From the NCBI GenBank assembly GCA_934045905.1, contig OW203771.1, positions 5,084,001-5,148,000 of the forward strand: 64,000 nt of DNA. The letters run 5' to 3'. The first letter of the stretch is position 1; every line of letters starts with the position of its first letter. Of this stretch, positions 10,901 through 19,350 are shown piece after piece. The notes beneath the pieces are model-generated. The model was not told the DNA's origin. It was given only the letters and a program-made list of their open reading frames with translations, and did not search any database. Origin of the DNA: Leuctra nigra (taxonomy: Eukaryota; Arthropoda; Insecta; Plecoptera; Leuctridae). Both the position numbers and the translations under genes were made by a program.

Positions 10901-13900
10901 GCCACAGAGTGTACATGTTGACGTTGAACGACAAAGACGCGACGCTCTTCAACTTCTGCGATATCTGGAGGTGGACTTTCATACTTCACGACCACGTGCT
11001 CTTCAACAGGCAGGCAAGTACATGGTCGAGGTGCCGGCACTTATGAATCGGTACCAATCTTATACCTGTCCATACATCGGCCCGATGTATCAACAGGCAG
11101 GCAAGTACATGGTCGAGGTGCCGGCCCTTTCCAACCGCTACATACAGTCCCCTGCCTACCGGCAAGCGCACATTTACTGCTTAAAACTAGTAACTACACT
11201 CTGAGCACAAAATAAAATGCGACATTGGCCCGACGTCTGTCCGACGTAGCTTATGTTGAAAACACTCTAAAACAAAAGAATCTTGAAGAAATAAGATGTT
11301 TAAGGCGTATTTTCCATGCAGCCTTCTTTGAGTTGCTAAAATGCTTTTAAAACCTCAAAATTTCTTAAGTATCTTTATTTGAGGATTAACGCTGTTTAGC
11401 AACTTAAATAAGGATACATCATTTCAAGATGCTTATCGCCGCTAGTGACAGAAATCGGCAACGCTGGCATGAGAAGAATAGAATGTGTTTTATCCCCCTT
11501 TGGCCGTAACCAATAGCAACAGATCAAATGTCAACAAATATCTGAAAATATCTCGCAAGTAATACAAGAAGGGTGTAAATGAATCAGATTCAACCGCTTC
11601 ACGTAGCAGTGATCGGATGTCGGTTCACATGCAACTGCCCAACAGGCGCGTAGGAACTACTTTCATTATGGTGGGGATTGCGACACCCGGAAAAAGGGGT
11701 TCGGGAAAGGGGGAACTTTAGCCCTGCAGGGTGGTTTTTAGAATTTAAACCAGTTAAAAGTGATTCTAGAGCTTTAAAACGCACAAACTGAAGCAAAAAA
11801 CCCTCCAATTGTTGCCCCACAGGGCATTTTTTCGAATATAAACATTTTAAAATCGATCCAGGGGGGTTATTCTAAATTCTCTTGTCGTCTCGTATCAATT
11901 GATACGGCGTCACTACCATGTTATATAGATAGCACTCCAGTGTGCAGTGAGCCCGTATCACGTGAAACGAGACGACAAGGGAATTTAGAATCGCCCTCCT
12001 GGGATGCTAAACTGCTCAAATTACGACAAATAACTCAATATTTTTGCCTCGCAGGGCGTTTTTTTTTAGAATTTAAACATTTTTTAAGTGATTTTAGGAC
12101 AATAAACATATTTTTTTTATGGTGAATGGGTGGTCAGCCTGCTCGAGTGGGGGGGGGGGGGGATAATCCCCCTCATCCCGCCCTTCCTACGCGCATGCTA
12201 CCCAATATCCCTAGGATGCTCGTCCTCTGCCATACCCTTGCGAGTGGTCACTCATCAGCAATCTCATGTATCCGTACCGAGCAGGAGCGCAACATGGGAG
12301 TCGTCGTCGTCCACGACTACGCCAACATCAGCATGGGCCACGCTACGAAGGTTTCAGCCGATCTGCCGCTGCTGAAGAAGGCGGAAATATGTATCACAGT
12401 AAGACTTCATACTCATTTCATCGCGATAATTAATCTTATTTTTTTGTATTGATTTTATTAAGATTTCATTATTAAGACGGCTGGGTGGTGAGTTTGACCT
12501 CGAAGAGTTTTTTAATCGATTTTTATCAATCTAGTGGAGCGGTCGCTCCACGCCAGCCAAGTCGTACGGCGCGCGCACACACTCATTTAAAAAGGCTGGA
12601 GCAAACCCACTTTTACTGTAAGCATCAAAGTGGCATTTTCGGCCTACTGGATCTTAAAATTGGAAAATCTCACATTGTTGCGATATATCTTAATTTCGAG
12701 CTATGGCCCACCCTACAACATATACCAAATTTGGGAACAATAGGTTACGCCCTTTGCGCGCTAGAGGGCCGTGAAAACAGTGTTTTAGGGCGGTTTTCAT
12801 AATAATAATCATAGTAGTAGTAGTAGGGTGGAGCTAAAATATGGTAAACAGGCCACAGCATAAACAGCTGAACCGATTGATTTAAAATTTTTACCACATA
12901 TGCACTTTTGGCGTCTGAGGTGCCTTTTGCTATAACTGGTTTTATGCCGCCATTTTGAAACCGGAAGTGACGTCATATCTCGTCAACGGCTGGACCGATT
13001 GGAACGAAAATTGCGCCAAACGATCCAGACGGTCATCTATATGCATGATAAGTAGCAAAAGACTAAACATTATGTTAAAGAAACCGGAAATGACGTAATG
13101 AAATTTGAAATACATCGATTGGCTTTTTGGCAACAAAGATTGATCCGATTATTTTGATATTTATGTAACGTATGTACTTTTGACGTCTCATGTGACTTGT
13201 TATAAAACCAACCGGAAGCCGCCATTTTGAAACCGGAAGTGACATCATATATCAATAACGGCTAAATAGATTTTAACGAAACCAGCGCAAAACAATTTAG
13301 ACGGTCAACTTTATGTATTATCATCAATAATATTTGCAGTTTCTCATACCTAAACCGGAAATGACGTCACACATTTTAATAATCTCCCAAATTTTTATTT
13401 TGATGCAATAAATATACTATTTGAGACAGCTTATAAAATTATAACCATGTTTCAAATATACTTCAAGGGGTCAGAGATTTCAGCCGCCATTTTTAAACCG
13501 GAAGTAACGTCATATCTCAAAAACTGGTAGACAAATCGGTATGAAACTAGCGCCAAACGATTCGGATGGCCATCTCTATGGAATATGAACAGTACAAATA
13601 GAATTTTCCTATTTATGAGACCGGAAATGACGTCATTCAAATGTATAAATTATTATAATTCCCTCCTATACAATAAATACATATTCAGAAAGCTTAAAAT
13701 GATACACATCATTTATAGAAATAAATTCTATGTGGCATTGCAGAAAGTTCAGCAGCCATTTTGAAAACCGAAGTGTTTCCATATCTCGGAACTGGGTTGA
13801 CTGATTGGAATGAAACCTTTGCTATTCTTCGTGAAAGATCATTTAAAGCAATTATTTAGGACCATACGCTGCTATTGATTAGTGGTAACGAAATTGTAAA

Positions 13901-16239
13901 GGGTGATGATTTTTTAAAAGAATTTAGTAATTGTTCATTTCATATGTGTCACAAGTTGTTAGAATAAACTAAAAAAAGGAGTGATATCCCCATAAAAAAC
14001 ACTTCGTGTAAAAATACCAGCCAAGTCTCTTTTTAACTAAAAAAAAATATGAAATCTAAAAATTCTGCACTGAAAAGTAGTGATATCAAAAAATTAACCA
14101 AGTCAAAACTTTATTTGAAAATCAAAAAATACTTGGCGCATCGTTTTTTTTAGGGCATTATAGGTATACTATGTATATGTATATTTCATGTATAATTTAT
14201 AATTGGCTTATACTTCCAAGCTATTTAAGTACACGATGCGCCAAGTATTTTTTGATTTTCAAATAAAGTTTTGACTTGGCTAATTTTTTGATATCACTAC
14301 TTTTCAGTGCAGAATTTTTAGATTTCATATTTTTTTTTAGTTGAAGAGACTTGGCTGGTATTTTTACACGAAGTGTTTTTTATGGGGTATCTTTTACCAA
14401 TGTAATTGTTAACAAAATAGGGTTTTGTACGAGTATTCAGAACAGTTAAACTTCAACTTTCTTGTCGCAGTGACAAGCTTCTCATCTCAATGTTATTCAC
14501 GGCCTTCTAGTGACACCGTGACAAAGAAGTTGTCATTTTACACGATCGCAGCCCTGGGCAAAAGCTAAGGCAAAAGTAAACTATCGCTATAATGTGGCTG
14601 AACTATTGTTGGTCCTAAAGTCAACTTGATAAATAAGTATCGGGTTTTTATCGAGAATGGATAATAAACATTTCACGACATCGTGTATTTATAATCGGTA
14701 ATGTTTCCACTCCATTATCCAATGACATAAAATCAGGTTAAAATAACGTCTTAGAATAATTGTACTGTTTCCGGTTGGACGGTCAAGAAAATATCAGGAA
14801 ACCGCCCTTAAAACAATCAAATATTCCTGAACTTATTCTCTGTATCCGTTGTTTCAGAAAGGGTGCGGCACGCGTATCAAAGGGATCCACTTCCTCAACC
14901 CTCCACCCTTCATGGGCACCATCTTGTCGATGCTCAAGGCCACGTTGAAGAGCAAGTTGATGTCGAGGATACATTTGCACACGACCCTTGAGTCCCTTCA
15001 CGCGCATGTGGACAGACACGTGCTGCCGGAAGACTACGGCGGAGAGGAGAGGAAGCTCAGTGTACTGGCGGGTAAGACTATCCATGCTTGACGATCCGAG
15101 CCCTATTCTTGAAATAAGTGAAAGCATAGACATTGTATATGGTGAAAGTAATGGTGTTTTTCACTGGCCGCACTCGGGTTGCACTGAAATGACGTCACCA
15201 CACAAAACTCAATGCAAATTTCAAACAGAGTCCAGAGGCCCAGTGTGGCCGTGGAAAATGCCACAAGTTTGAGGAAAATCCAGTGAGAAAATATGTATCA
15301 TTCAATAAAAATCCCGTAAGCATAGATTCTATTGGTTGATATTGATATAGTTTTTCTCACTTTTTATCTCATTTTCACGTCTTTTCTCATCTCACTATTT
15401 TTCAGAAATAAGTCTCGTTCATGACCACAATTATGTTTAATTTTCTCGAAACTGTCTACACAGTCCACAGTTTGGTTTCTCCCACAATAGCCGCAAGAAA
15501 ATGTTTAACTTCATGAAAATAATGTCAAGCCGAAAGTCTTTATTGTTTATGATCAATCCGAATCCACCGGAGGAAGTTTTGAGGTTGTCTTTATATTATG
15601 CATGGTTGTAAATATGTCGACAAGGGAAACAAATGGCATGACTTACATGAGCGTCCGCAGGGAGGGGCAAGGGGGGGCGCTTGCCCCCCCCCCCCCGGAT
15701 GTCAGAAAAACATACATATTTTCTGGGGTTTTACGTTTAGTTTCATTTTGTAACCAAAAAACTAAAGAAAATTGATTTCAAAGTGTCAAAAAAACAAAAA
15801 ATGCCCTGCGGGGCAGGTTTAAACATGTCTCCCACCACCCCAAAGTGCAATATTTAAAAAATATTGAATATTTCAACAAAATACACCTCATAACGTCTCA
15901 AATTTTATTTCAAAGTGTTCAAAAACCAAAAAAGCCCTGTGGGCAGGGTGGGGGCGTGCCCCCCACATCCCCCTTGGCCCTAAAATATTGTTTTCCTTGC
16001 CTTGCCCCCACCTGGAAGAAATCCTGCGGACGCCCATGATGACTTATCTTTTTGAATGCATTTGTAATGTTGTGTTGCTTGCAGCTGATTGGTGGAGAGA
16101 GGTCGAGGCGCACAGGGATTGGTTCTCGGAGCACGAAGTTACCGGCAGAGTCGACGAGACGAAGAGGTCGGGCAAAGCTGTCGACACCAACGAGATGTTC
16201 GGCCTCGTCGGCTCCTTCAAGAAACTGGCAGTGGACTGA
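1766..16239 (+). CDS. CRAL-TRIO domain protein, alpha-tocopherol transfer protein-like (6 exons, 318 aa)
   Basis: Coding exons are 1766-1934, 6159-6315, 10866-11013, 12285-12398, 14858-15071 and 16085-16239. They join in phases 1, 2, 0, 0 and 1 to give 957 nt, or 318 codons plus stop. Residues about 30-95 form the helical CRAL_TRIO_N region (AQPHLPHLTF, then FSIQRAKETLDLHF). Residues about 105-265 form the Sec14/CRAL-TRIO lipid-binding pocket (MLPGLTKQGHRVYM, MGVVVVHDYANISMG, IKGIHFLNPP, LESLHAHVDRHVLPEDYGG). The C-terminus RVDETKRSG...MFGLVGSFKKLAVD is typical of insect TTP-like proteins. Members carry small hydrophobic ligands (tocopherol, retinoids, phosphoinositides) between membranes in the cytosol; the ligand here cannot be told. 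Length is normal. A polyadenylation signal AATAAA follows near 16994. Intron 3 has a GC donor. Confidence 0.93.
2915..3480 (+). repeat. 118-bp tandem array inside F1 copy A, about 4.6 units
   Basis: The word TAATTATGAATTCAAG recurs at 3031, 3149, 3267 and 3385, exactly 118 bp apart, with a diverged earlier unit. Each unit holds one CCGGAAGTGACGTCA preceded by GGCCGCCATTG. The overlapping short open frames in this stretch are by-products of the repeat. Confidence 0.95.
3642..4925. repeat. long inverted repeat (about 200-bp arms) forming the 3' part of F1 copy A
   Basis: The arm at 3642-3843 is repeated in reverse at 4724-4925, from TATCCCAGAAAAAAACACTC to its complement. Each arm has the motif CCAAG/CTTGG three times (AGCCAAGTCTC, GCCAAGTCAA, ACTTGGCGCAT). 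The loop is about 880 bp here, against about 85-90 bp in copies B and C, so extra DNA including a tRNA-like sequence entered it. Confidence 0.9.
4371..4442 (-). tRNA. second tRNA-like sequence (anticodon GGC), probably pseudogene
   Basis: It has the A box TAGCTCAGTTGG, the anticodon loop CCGGCAA with C at position 33, and a well-paired 7-bp acceptor stem. The T-stem is broken (CCAAG against CCCGG). The same odd loop as at 1327-1399 suggests one source family. Confidence 0.5.
4926..5544. mobile_element. foldback MITE, TA-flanked (Tc1/mariner-like)
   Basis: The two halves are near-perfect reverse complements of about 300 bp with a short centre near 5235. It begins CAGTTTATTCC and ends GGAATAGACTG, flanked by TA on both sides, the target duplication of Tc1/mariner elements. 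No transposase is present. It abuts the 3' end of F1 copy A. Confidence 0.75.
5650..6009 (+). mobile_element. Helitron-like F2 fragment (3' end)
   Basis: A diverged copy of the F2 body ending AACGCGTT...AAGCGTTTTTCTAG followed by host T. The 5' limit is uncertain. It ends 150 bp before CRAL-TRIO exon 2. Confidence 0.5.
6159..6315 (+). CDS. CRAL-TRIO gene, coding exon 2
   Basis: It lies between CTCCAG|ATGATT and CACTG|GTCAGT. It completes the CRAL_TRIO_N helices (ERIFERSKFSIQRAKETLDL ... PELYASRDP). The 119-aa open frame that overlaps it in another frame (6111-6470) is a shadow. Confidence 0.88.
6423..6938. mobile_element. MITE with TIR CAGGGAAAGAA, TA-flanked
   Basis: Ends are CAGGGAAAGAAGGCT and AGCGTTCCTTCCCTG, each next to TA. 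The element at 19148-19350 has the same termini and shares internal sequence, so both belong to one family. No coding capacity. Tc1/mariner-like by its TA target. Confidence 0.7.
6955..7008 (+). mobile_element. Helitron-like F2, 3'-terminal remnant
   Basis: It has the F2 terminus GCTCGCTTATCAACGCGTTA ... GAGCGTTTTCCTAG followed by host T. Confidence 0.55.
7580..8854 (-). CDS. secreted or membrane leucine-rich-repeat protein (single exon), nested in CRAL-TRIO intron 2
   Basis: An intronless minus-strand frame of 424 codons counted from the ATG at 8854; it stays open to an ATG at 8932. I prefer 8854 or 8827 because a possible splice acceptor (CCCACAG) lies just upstream. A hydrophobic segment (LVLIPGWLFLRLLVAVLVLH) looks like a signal peptide or anchor. 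About ten typical 24-residue LRRs follow (LTEMDLSNNSIAFIADNMF, LWFLDLSANRIESISPGAF, LIHLNLGYNNLQSLSPGLF), then a shortened LRRCT-like cap (NPWECSDP ... LC). There is no TIR, kinase or C-terminal membrane helix. The family is shared by chaoptin, connectin, Toll ectodomains and others; the partner cannot be told. Adhesion or recognition outside the cell is the likely role. It is antisense to, and inside, the intron at 6316-10865. Confidence 0.85.
   Translation of the reverse strand: MTIILHHANMMSQQRLIFIGVNLITAQCDIKLVLIPGWLFLRLLVAVLVLHTSHCQEETTESSCTSYREGGNLFDCRHVKSFAFITPLLPTDKPGIDWFRLADSTDVQLASTDFNHKAFENTWGIELLRCNVSTINPEHFTSLPRLRSLSIKVNNITEISSSSFLGLDHLEVVFLNDNQIASVAADTFRNLHNLTEMDLSNNSIAFIADNMFENQRKLRHLPLSHNKIAVLNDNTFKGLVKLWFLDLSANRIESISPGAFAELTKLIHLNLGYNNLQSLSPGLFQTNTQLQQLDLSGNNLANLANYPLNIQSLQYVYLNDGKIQSIPVDYFAHLKNVVLVNLARNELSQFEDVLLEALPGLHFLNLDSNKFISLNLTAFRELNPTFAANVASYGELSVANNPWECSDPVGEDMVNLCEGRGVIV
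9090..10004 (+). mobile_element. Helitron-like element F2, full-length copy
   Basis: It begins TTGAGCAAGCGTAGCGAGCG and ends GCGTTACACAGAGCGTTTTC then CTAG. It is flanked by host A on the left and T on the right with no target duplication. Copies at 28418-29218 and 32734-33658 share both termini. A CTAG end before host T matches the Helitron rule (CTRR, A^T target), but the 5' end is TT rather than TC. No Rep/helicase frame, so non-autonomous. Confidence 0.65.
10440..10660. repeat. degenerate dispersed repeat (also 11640-11860 and 12000-12100)
   Basis: Three stretches share CCTCCAATTGTT.CCC(C/T)(A/T)CAGGG, GTGATTC and a C/G-rich block, inside introns 2 and 3 of the CRAL-TRIO gene. I cannot assign them to a transposon class. 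Confidence 0.5.
10866..11013 (+). CDS. CRAL-TRIO gene, coding exon 3, with GC splice donor
   Basis: It starts after TCTTCCAG and encodes the first strands of the lipid-binding domain (VMLPGLTKQGHRVYMLTL, then FCDIWRWTFILHDHVLF). It ends at CAG|GCAAGT, a consensus GC-type donor. No GT donor nearby keeps the frame into exon 4. Confidence 0.82.
11003..11135 (+). repeat. tandem duplication spanning the GC donor of exon 3
   Basis: A stretch beginning CAACAGGCAGGCAAGTACAT at 11004 recurs 86 bp downstream at 11090 with the same GC-donor consensus. Intron 3 therefore carries two nearly identical candidate donors. Confidence 0.75.
11870..11990. repeat. 121-bp hairpin, MITE-like
   Basis: Terminal arms begin TTCTAAATTC and CTTGTCGTCTCGT and recur inverted at the right end (ACGAGACGACAAG, GAATTTAGAA). 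It lies inside the dispersed repeat above. Confidence 0.7.
12285..12398 (+). CDS. CRAL-TRIO gene, coding exon 4
   Basis: It begins after CGAGCAG and ends at CACA|GTAAGA, 38 codons in phase 0. It carries the central strand MGVVVVHDYANISMG of the lipid pocket. Confidence 0.87.
12530..14387 (+). mobile_element. Helitron-like element F1, copy B (1858 bp, complete)
   Basis: It starts TCTAGTGGAGCGG and ends TTTTTTATGGGG. Comparison with the uninterrupted sequences at 54526-54650 and 56060-56163 fixes both ends: TTTTTATCAA|element|TATCTTTTACC, meaning insertion between A and T with no duplication. The body carries CCGGAAGTGACGTCA-like motifs about every 120-150 bp and ends in a large hairpin (13988-14143 with 14234-14387). 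Non-coding. Confidence 0.75.
13988..14387. repeat. 3'-terminal giant hairpin of F1 copy B (about 155-bp arms)
   Basis: CCCCATAAAAAACACTTCGT at 13988 pairs with its complement ending at 14387. The loop is about 90 bp. The CCAAG/CTTGG motif occurs three times per arm. Confidence 0.92.
14858..15071 (+). CDS. CRAL-TRIO gene, coding exon 5
   Basis: It begins after GTTTCAG and ends at GCGG|GTAAGA. It encodes the RIKGIHFLNPP strand and the helix leading to HVLPEDYGG, the conserved end of the CRAL-TRIO domain. Confidence 0.92.
15651..16034. mobile_element. 384-bp MITE with TIR GCGTCCGCAGG
   Basis: It starts GCGTCCGCAGG and ends CCTGCGGACGCC, flanked by CATGA on both sides (15646-15650 and 16035-16039), read as a 5-bp target duplication. 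The interior has C-runs and GCCCTG(C/T)GGG words. It ends 50 bp before the acceptor of the last CRAL-TRIO exon. Confidence 0.7.
16085..16239 (+). CDS. CRAL-TRIO gene, last coding exon
   Basis: It begins after TTGCTTGCAG. It encodes the C-terminal helix (WREVEAHRDWF) and the tail ending KKLAVD, with TGA at 16237. The last six codons and the stop are also the first part of the 36-bp minisatellite that follows. Confidence 0.92.
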
Positions 16240-16941
16240 TGAAACATTCATTTCAAGAAACTGGCAGTGGACTGATGAAACATTCGTTTCAAGAAACTGG
16301 CAGTGGACTGATGAAACATTCATTTCAAGAAACTGGCAGTGGACTGATGAAACATTCGTTTCAAGAAACTGGCAGTGGACTGATGAAACATTCATTTCAA
16401 GAAACTGGCAGTGGACTGATGAAACATTCATTTCAAGAAACTGGCAGTGGACTGATGAAACATTCGTTTCAAGAAACTGGCAGTGGACTGATGAAACATT
16501 CATTTCAAGAAACTGGCAGTGGACTGATGAAACATTCATTTCAAGAAACTGGCAGTGGACTGATGAAACATTCGTTTCAAGAAACTGGCAGTGGACTGAT
16601 GAAACATTCATTTCAAGAAACTGGCAGTGGACTGATGAAACATTCATTTCAAGAAACTGGCAGTGGACTGATGAAGCATTCGTTTCAAGAAACTGGCAGT
16701 GGACTGATTAAACATTCATTTCAAGAAACTGGCAGTGGACTGATGAAACATTCGTTTCAAGAAACTGGCAGTGGACTGATTAAACATTCATTTCAAGAAA
16801 CTGGCAGTGGACTGATGAAACATTCATTTCAAGAAACTGGCAGTGGACTGATTAAACATTCATTTCAAGAAACTGGCAGTGGACTGATGAAACATTTGTT
16901 TCAAGAAACTGGCAGTGGACTGATGAAACATTCATTTCAAG
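16222..16941 (+). repeat. 36-bp minisatellite, 20 copies, starting inside the CRAL-TRIO stop region
   Basis: Exactly 20 units of 36 bp run from 16222 to 16941. A unit reads AAACTGGCAGTGGACTGATG then AAACATTCATTTCAAG, with a few variant sites (ATT/GTT, ATGA/ATTA). The first unit supplies the last codons and stop of the gene; the rest lie before the AATAAA at about 16994, so they should form most of the 3' UTR. Because 36 is divisible by three, long repetitive frames appear in several registers; I do not regard them as genes. Confidence 0.97.
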
Positions 16942-16949
16942 AACAATGA

Positions 16950-17384
16950 AATCAAGAAATTTGTAATTGAAGGGCACAAAGCACAATAACACACAATAAA
17001 ATAAAATATTGCGCGAAACATTTTACATTTTTATATCTATGTTGTGCATTCTTACTCATTTTTTCTTACACAACATATAAAAAATTCAACATACCTATAA
17101 CAGATATTATTTTATTCTGTTTATTGTTTGTCAAAAATGTTCTCTTATTGACTAAACTCGTTATTGCATTGTGCTCTTCTGTGCCCTTCTGAATAAATTG
17201 TAACGTTTAATTGTTTTAACTATTGAGAGGCTAACAAAAAACATAAAAATTCAAACTGGTTGGTGATATCATTTCACTTGACCTCTCACTTCCCATGATA
17301 ATTCGAAATAATTTTAATATCTTGTTGGTAGGTATTTTGTATTTTCAATAATATTTTTCCGGCATACAAAATTAATAAAGAGCA
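16950..17384 (+). other. 3' end of CRAL-TRIO transcript and AT-rich intergenic DNA
   Basis: Holds a likely poly(A) signal (AATAAAATAAAAT near 16994), then AT-rich sequence with no gene that I can see. Confidence 0.6.
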
Positions 17385-17800
17385 AGCGTACTTGAGTCAC
17401 CACTGTACTTTTCTGGCACTTTCTATGTGAGTGTGTTTTTTTGTCAGCGGACATTTTGTACTCACACATCTTAGCGGTCTAAGGGATCGTTTTTGAGCAA
17501 GATCCTGGAAACTGTTTGAGCTATCAATTTGAAACTTTGCAAGGTCATTGGGACCAACATTTTATGAACGTTTGCCATGCCAGACTTATCTGTCGTTATC
17601 TTCAAAAGTTATAGACATTTTATATAAAAAAATGCAGTAATGCTTGAAATAATTGAATTTTTTTTATTTATTATGTTCTCTTGACGCTTCAAGAAAGCCT
17701 GACGACCCAAAACGCCCTGCAAAACGCCCTGCAAAACGCCCTGCAAAACGCATATCAAATCGCATGCAATAAGGCTCGCTTATAACTTATATATTTATAT
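17385..17800 (+). mobile_element. diverged Helitron-like F2 copy
   Basis: It matches the F2 body in order (GAGTCACCACTGTAC, GATCCTGG, TTGCAAGGTCATTGGGACCAAC, CTGTCGTTATCTTCAAAAG). Its 3' end is decayed and CAAAACGCCCTG is locally triplicated. Confidence 0.5.
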
Positions 17801-19147
17801 GCACTATTAAATATCGCTTGGCATAATACCGAAAATGAGTTTTCTTATTATATTATATAGGTATTTATATATATTTGGTTATTTACAATTACAATTTAAT
17901 TTTTCCGGTTGACAAAATGTATTTATTATTAATCCATAGTCTCTAAAGTTGGCAATGTATAAAATATATAACAAGTCCAAGGAAATCACCGTGCAGTTCA
18001 AAAACACGATCAGGGGTCCGTTTCTAGATCAAGATCCCAAATCCACTTGCATTCGATTTCATTTAATCCTTATTGCCGTACCCGGATTCCATCAGAATGG
18101 AATTGGGAAAACGTTCTAGAATAGACCTCCCGTAAGCAGCAAGTTGGAAAAGCAATATCGTATACTTTTACGACTTCGAATCTTAATTGAACGATGTAAT
18201 TTACTTCGTTGATCAAACAAGATGTTAAAACATGTACTGACGTCACAGCTCAGGTACAGTCAGTGTAGTGATGTTAGGGGTACTCGGGGCGTCGTTTATA
18301 ACGTTGCACTGTTCTGCTACTAGGCAAAATGGCGACGAATTATAGTTAATATGATGATAATTAGGAGTTGATGATGATAAGGGCTAGGATGCTTATGACC
18401 TATGAAACGTCGAAAAGGGCAGGCAAATAGGACCACAAAATCCCGAAAAAGGACCAATGAAATTTTATGATATCTTATATTCGTCAACATATTATTCGAT
18501 TTATCGGTTTAGGAGTTGGACTTGTAACAATATATAAATATTAACTTAAATTATTGTATGAATGTTTCAATGTATCAAGTGTCAATTGTTGATAGCGCAT
18601 CCAAATGGTGGATGGAAATTTTATGAATTGTGGTCCAGACCCAAATTCATAAAATTGTTGTAACTTGCAACAAACATTTCATATTATTTCCCCCAATAAT
18701 TTAAAAAAAGGACAAAAAGACTTTAAAGTTGCAAGAAAAGGACTGAATTCATAAAATATTGAGAAAAAGGCATTTTCAGAGAAAACAAAACACATATTTT
18801 TGAAATCAGGAACATATGAAACATAAATAATGTATCATTTAAGACGTGTCTGAATAAAAAACTAAAAATGGATAAGGCCTAAACGTCCTAGACCTAATGA
18901 TGATGATGATTATGCGAGGATTGACGGTGGGTAGGAGCCGGTCGTGGCATATTAGCGGGGAACTTCCAAGCATGAAAAAATCGTTGATCAGAAGGATTTA
19001 TCGGAAATCGGAATATTCACACTATCTGCACATTATTGGTAAAAAAAAGTGGACATTTTAATAATATCGTACAAGAAGGTCCTATAAACTTATTTATATA
19101 TTTGACATCTGGTGAATTATGTAAAATATCGATGCACATGAAGGGTA
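17801..19147. other. intergenic, no gene seen
   Basis: AT-rich, without a convincing frame. 18060-18125 shares GATTCCATCAGAATGGAATT and neighbouring words with the inverse strand near 60615-60720, so an old dispersed repeat is present. Confidence 0.5.
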
Positions 19148-19350
19148 CAGGGAAAGAACGCTCTAAGTCACATTCGGATGAAACTGAGATAATGTTGAAA
19201 CTTGTATCTATCTTCCATACAAATCGATATTTCAATTGCGTTTTTCAAGACTTTGTGGCAATATTTTCTAAAAACCGATAGTATATTCTGAAAGACCATT
19301 AAAAATCACTGCAATATTACACATTGTTGACTCATAGCGTTCTTTCCCTG
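19148..19350. mobile_element. 203-bp MITE, same family as 6423-6938
   Basis: It begins CAGGGAAAGAACGCT and ends AGCGTTCTTTCCCTG, with TA on each side. It is shorter than the 516-bp relative. Confidence 0.75.

Larger units (their letters stand above)
12472..14450 (+). mobile_element. TTAA-starting element F3 (terminal piece), split by F1 copy B
   Basis: 12472-12529 and the sequence from 14388 onward are contiguous in the F3 ends at 54526 and, inverted, at 56163 (AGTTTTTTAATCGATTTTTA ... ACCAATGTAATTGTTAAC). Here they are interrupted exactly by F1 copy B, which gives an empty-site comparison. The right limit is approximate. Confidence 0.75.

Noticed and set aside
16222..16941. CRISPR-like array
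   Set aside because: Units are contiguous without unique spacers, and the setting is a eukaryotic 3' UTR.
16052..16949. Long open frames (219, 286 and, on the minus strand, 242 codons) of a 12-residue repeat protein
   Set aside because: They are by-products of a 36-bp minisatellite whose unit length is divisible by three. They open in several registers at once and start in unrelated sequence.
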